Source: Candidatus Rokuibacteriota bacterium (lineage in GTDB: Bacteria > Methylomirabilota > Methylomirabilia > Rokubacteriales > CSP1-6). Taken from it: a stretch of DNA of 8,397 nt. The DNA is taken from assembly GCA_016179165.1 (NCBI GenBank), contig JACORX010000069.1, positions 1 through 8,397 of the forward strand, read 5' to 3'. The translations under genes and the position numbers were made by a program. This document shows positions 6,077 to 8,397 of the stretch, piece after piece; the first letter of the stretch is position 1; each line of letters begins with the position of its first letter. The notes under the pieces are model-generated. The model ran no database searches. It saw only the letters and a list, made by a program, of their open reading frames with translations, and had not been told where the DNA came from.

Positions 6077-6157
6077 GACTGTTGGGGCGCCCTCGGCCGC
6101 AGGCTCGTGGCCGTTCGAGCTGAGGGGCGGAGCCCCGAGGCGAGGGCTGAGACAGTC
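6077..6157. repeat. Complex inverted-repeat element between convergent genes
   Basis: The outer arms are GACTGT (6077-6082) with ACAGTC (6152-6157) and GCCCTCG (6089-6095) with CGAGGGC (6141-6147), separated by unpaired bases. Inside are two further hairpins, GCTCG/CGAGC (6103-6107 with 6116-6120) and GGGGC-GGA-GCCCC (6124-6136). Together they fold as a three-way junction on either strand. It lies between the stops of two convergent genes, where a two-way terminator would be expected. On the minus strand the outer stem is followed by TTTGATAAAT, a weak T-rich tail; on the plus strand there is none. The architecture is also like mobile interspersed palindromic repeats, but only one copy is in the window. 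Confidence 0.55.
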
Positions 6158-6170
6158 CTACGCCTCGCGT

Positions 6171-6189
6171 GCGGCCCTTCGGGCGCCGC
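6171..6189 (+). terminator. GC-rich hairpin with TTCG tetraloop
   Basis: GCGGCCC pairs with GGGCGCCGC, leaving one bulged base (C6184). The closing C6177-G6182 pair around TTCG is the very stable C(UUCG)G tetraloop. It sits 140 nt after the M50-like gene and 49 nt before the end of the opposing gene. It lacks a T-run, so termination is possible but unproven. Apart from this and the element before it, the 205-nt gap (6033-6237) shows no coding signal. Confidence 0.35.
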
Positions 6190-6237
6190 CTCGCATCTGG
6201 ACCCTTCTCGATCGCCTGCGAGGCCTTGAGCAGCCTG

Positions 6238-7605
6238 CTAAGTGCCGCGGGCGAGGAGGGCGATCAGGCGGCCGACGGATTCGTGGAGCGCCTCGGATTC
6301 CTGCGCCGCCGCTTCGAGGCGCCGCGCCTGCTCCGCTTCGGGAAGGGATTCCAGGAGCGCCTGGGCACGGCCGCGCACCTCCGGCCCCAGGAGCCGCGCC
6401 ACCTCGAGGACGAACCGGAGCGCCTGTTCCGCTCGCTCCCGCCCCGGCGCGGCGCTCCCGAGCGAGGCGGCCAGAGCCTCGCGGAGCCGCGCGCTCAGCC
6501 TGATGCGCTTGTCCCATGCCCGCACGAGATCGCCCGGCACCGCGCCCCACTCGAGCGGCGTGCGGCGAAGCACCTCCATGATTGCCGGGCCGAGAGCCGG
6601 AGCGCTCTCGCGCGCGATCAGGTCGCCCAGCGCCGAATTCCACACCGGGGGGAGAGGCGCGGGAGGTATCTCCCGGGCGCGCGCCGCCGGGGCCTCGAGA
6701 ATCTCGCCCGAGCGGTTGAGGACGAGCCGGTCCTCGATCGGGCCTCCCAGCGCCCAGAGCGAGCAGACAACGCGCTCGCCGTCGTGGCGGATCACCCGCG
6801 CTTCCCGCCGCGCGATGCCCTGCCACTCCGGCCGGTAAAACGTGACGCCGTCCGCGACCACCTTGTCGATGTCCTGGCGCAGCTGGACCGTCGCCCACGC
6901 CGCGACTCGGTGGCTCTCGTAGGGCGCCGGCAGCCAGTCGAGCCCCCCGTCGGCCAGGAAGCGCTCGAGCGGCAGCGCCTGGCCCGGGTCGTAGCGGAAG
7001 CACTCGAGGAGCGTCGTGAAGAGCTGCTCGGAGGGGAAGGGGCCGCGGTAGCGCACGCGCGCGACGCCCTGGTCCTTCATCAGCGACGCGACCAGGTTCA
7101 GCACCGCGCTGCCCACCCCCGTTGGCAGGCGCCGCGGCTCGGCCAGCGGCGGAATGTGGTCGAGCGCCGCCCAGTCGAGCGAACGGAAAACGGTCAGCGG
7201 TTCGACGGGGCGCCAGGGTTCATCCCCCCAAGTTTCCTCTCCATCGAGAAGCCAGACGCGATCCGAGCGGCCCCAGGCCGGGTGCTCCCAAGCCTGGCGC
7301 TCAACGCCGCCGGGCTCCACGCCGATCCACCGGCCGTCCGCCGCGCGGCAGCGCGCCCAGCCGAGCGCGCCTTCGGGGCTCCAACGGCAGGCGGTGATCA
7401 AGTGGCCGTGGCGGTCGAACTGGACGAGCCGGCGTCGCGGCGGCCCGGCCTCGTAGCCCACGACCGCGCCCCAGCGCTCGACTCGGACGGGCGGATCGGG
7501 CTCAGCGAGCGCGGCGGCGAGGGCCTCGATGCGCCGCGGGTCGAGCGAGGCGATCTCCGGGCGCTCGAGCCACTCGCGCAGGCGGGACAGGGCGCTCGGG
7601 TCCAT
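6238..7605 (-). CDS. Conserved-looking protein of unknown function
   Basis: A 455-aa protein read on the minus strand from ATG 7605 to TAG 6240-6238; an in-frame GTG at 7629 would add eight residues. No signal peptide or membrane segments are seen. The N-terminal half is rich in tryptophan and beta-type sequence (CRWSPEGALGWARC, GRWIGVEPGG). The centre holds a block that looks like a conserved core, about 163-207, including GVGSAVLNLVASL, DQGVARVRYRGPFPSEQLF and ECFRYDP. The last 125 residues are alanine/arginine/glutamate-rich helices, possibly coiled coil (EQARRLEAAAQESEALHESV). I do not recognise the family. It is chosen over the long opposite-strand frame because codon third positions here are almost all G or C and the composition is protein-like. 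It is divergent from the lipoprotein gene, with start codons only about 26 nt apart. Confidence 0.75.
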   Translation of the reverse strand: MDPSALSRLREWLERPEIASLDPRRIEALAAALAEPDPPVRVERWGAVVGYEAGPPRRRLVQFDRHGHLITACRWSPEGALGWARCRAADGRWIGVEPGGVERQAWEHPAWGRSDRVWLLDGEETWGDEPWRPVEPLTVFRSLDWAALDHIPPLAEPRRLPTGVGSAVLNLVASLMKDQGVARVRYRGPFPSEQLFTTLLECFRYDPGQALPLERFLADGGLDWLPAPYESHRVAAWATVQLRQDIDKVVADGVTFYRPEWQGIARREARVIRHDGERVVCSLWALGGPIEDRLVLNRSGEILEAPAARAREIPPAPLPPVWNSALGDLIARESAPALGPAIMEVLRRTPLEWGAVPGDLVRAWDKRIRLSARLREALAASLGSAAPGRERAEQALRFVLEVARLLGPEVRGRAQALLESLPEAEQARRLEAAAQESEALHESVGRLIALLARGT

Positions 7606-7615
7606 GGACCCGATG

Positions 7616-7625
7616 ATGATACAAT
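7616..7625. promoter_or_regulatory. Overlapping divergent -10 elements
   Basis: On the plus strand TACAAT (7620-7625) lies six bases before GTG 7632 of the lipoprotein gene. On the minus strand TATCAT (7621 down to 7616) lies ten bases before ATG 7605 of the unknown gene. The hexamers share two base pairs. Neither gene has room for a Shine-Dalgarno, so both mRNAs would be leaderless or nearly so. No -35 is recognisable for either direction. Confidence 0.45.
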
Positions 7626-7631
7626 CCACGG

Positions 7632-8027
7632 GTGCGCGTCTCCCTGATCCTCGTGAGTCTCCTCTGCGCCGCCTGCACGGTCGGGGGCTCGCCGTCCAAC
7701 CAGCCCTTCGCCGACATCCCGGTGCCGGCCGGCTGGCGCCCCTACGCGCGCGACTCCGTGGTCATCCAGTCGCCCAAGGTCACGGCGGGCAAGCTCGTCT
7801 ATTTCGCCGAGTCGTCCCTCGACGCGACGATGGAGCAGGCCCGGGTGCTTCTCCGCGGCGCCGGCTGGACGGAAACGAAGAGCGAGCGGTTCGTCAACGC
7901 CGACAAGTTCGCGGTCGTCTGGGCGGCTTTCGCCAAAGGCCAGGACTACTGCCGAATCACCGTCACGGAGGGCTCGGGCATGCAGCAGGTGGACATCACC
8001 GTGGCCCGGCTCAACGCCCCTCGCTGA
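7632..8027 (+). CDS. Small putative lipoprotein
   Basis: A 131-aa protein starting at GTG 7632. The first 15 residues form a short signal of the lipoprotein type, MRVSLILVSLLCAAC, with C15 as the likely lipidated cysteine. The lipobox is imperfect because position -3 is cysteine rather than leucine. The mature part begins with a Gly/Ser/Pro linker and then DIPVPAGWRPYARDSVVI. It continues with a 'GKLVYFAE--LDATMEQARVLLRGAGW' segment and ends in beta strands (VVWAAFAKGQDYCRITV). This order loosely resembles small envelope lipoproteins with a 'PVP-GW ... G-L-Y ... GW' layout, but no function is known to me. C107 is the only cysteine outside the signal. It probably sits on the periplasmic face of a membrane. 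No ribosome-binding site precedes it. It is followed by the amidase gene through a four-codon mini-ORF. Confidence 0.7.
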   Translation: MRVSLILVSLLCAACTVGGSPSNQPFADIPVPAGWRPYARDSVVIQSPKVTAGKLVYFAESSLDATMEQARVLLRGAGWTETKSERFVNADKFAVVWAAFAKGQDYCRITVTEGSGMQQVDITVARLNAPR

Positions 8028-8041
8028 TGGCCGCCCCCTGA
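8027..8041 (+). other. Four-codon mini-ORF bridging lipoprotein and amidase genes
   Basis: ATG GCC GCC CCC TGA (peptide MAAP) starts inside the lipoprotein stop (TGATG, 8025-8029), and its own stop overlaps the amidase start (TGATG, 8039-8043). There is no Shine-Dalgarno before the amidase, so ribosomes could be handed on by two termination-reinitiation steps. The arrangement is seen directly; the coupling role is inferred. Confidence 0.35.
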
Positions 8042-8397
8042 TGTCCACCCACGACCTCTGCTGGCTCCCCGCGCTCGAACTGGCCGCGCTCGTCCGCCAG
8101 AAGAAGGTCTCTCCGGTCGAGGTGACGGACGCTGCCCTCGCGCGGATCGAACGCGTGAATCCGACGCTCAACGCGTACTGCGCCGTCACGGCGGAGGACG
8201 CCCGCGATGCGGCTCAGGCCGCCGAGGTGGCGGTGATGACCGGCGAGGAGTTGGGCCCGCTCCACGGCGTGCCGGTTTCGGTCAAGGACCTGGTCTTCAC
8301 TCGTCGCGTGCCGACCACGGGCGGCTCTCGCATCTTCGCCGACCACGTGCCGGAGGAGGACGCGGTCGCGGTCGAGCGGCTCAAGGGCGCGGGCGCC
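8041..8397 (+). CDS. Amidase-signature family protein, N-terminal part
   Basis: The first 119 residues are present from ATG 8041, and the frame is open to the window edge. The N-terminal helix segment, with LPALELAALVRQKKVSPVEV and RIERVNPTLNAY, is typical of amidases and GatA-like proteins. GPLHGVPVSVKD contains the catalytic lysine K82, followed by PTTGGSRIF, as in the Ser-cisSer-Lys hydrolases. The serine-rich signature that carries the two catalytic serines lies beyond the edge, so activity cannot be confirmed. It would hydrolyse an amide of unknown identity; GatA is possible but nothing nearby suggests GatB/GatC. The start is deduced from the TGATG overlap and the family's usual N-terminal length. 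Confidence 0.88.
   Translation, partial: MSTHDLCWLPALELAALVRQKKVSPVEVTDAALARIERVNPTLNAYCAVTAEDARDAAQAAEVAVMTGEELGPLHGVPVSVKDLVFTRRVPTTGGSRIFADHVPEEDAVAVERLKGAGA

Noticed and set aside
6077..6157. A CRISPR repeat or insertion-sequence end
   Set aside because: There is a single palindromic unit, with no spaced repeats, transposase or target duplication nearby.
6169..7647. A 492-codon open frame on the plus strand opposite the unknown gene
   Set aside because: Arg/Ala/Glu-rich, low-complexity translation with no recognisable domain. The minus-strand frame has better third-position GC and protein-like composition.

Overview
This is a very GC-rich stretch of bacterial chromosome with tightly packed genes, strong G/C preference at third codon positions, and tRNA genes that encode their own CCA ends. 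Gene order and protein style (hisZ next to purA, a PqqD-like/M50 membrane protein, class-V aminotransferase, amidase) fit an uncultivated soil or groundwater lineage such as Candidatus Rokubacteria/Methylomirabilota. That placement is an inference from general resemblance, not a search result.

Region 1 (1-3453, + strand) is housekeeping metabolism. It holds the tail of a class-V aminotransferase, then a histidine phosphatase, hisZ (regulatory subunit of the first histidine-biosynthesis enzyme) and purA (adenylosuccinate synthetase). The last three are nearly contiguous, with a 15-nt gap and an 8-nt overlap, and look like one operon.

Region 2 (3454-3992) holds two tRNA genes, tRNA-Lys(TTT) and tRNA-Glu(TTC). 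Between them is the C-terminal two thirds of a cupin gene whose 5' end is cut off exactly at the tRNA-Lys 3' end.

Region 3 (4011-6032, + strand) is the most interesting part. It is a compact three-gene unit starting 18 nt after tRNA-Glu: a 73-aa helical protein resembling the Os1348/NHLP leader-like clan, a stand-alone cyclic-nucleotide-binding-domain protein, and a multi-pass membrane protein with an N-terminal PqqD-like domain and an M50 (site-2-protease-like) core. The M50 zinc motif reads HQLVH instead of HExxH, so the catalytic glutamate is replaced. This suggests a peptide-handling or signalling module built on an inactive or altered membrane protease. No function is proven.

Region 4 (6033-6237) is a gene-free gap between convergent genes. 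It holds an elaborate inverted-repeat structure and a hairpin with a TTCG tetraloop.

Region 5 (6238-8397) has a 455-aa protein of unknown function on the minus strand. It is divergent from a small lipoprotein, and the two share a tiny promoter region with overlapping -10-like hexamers and essentially no 5' leader. The lipoprotein is followed, through a four-codon mini-ORF bridging two TGATG junctions, by an amidase-signature protein that runs off the window.
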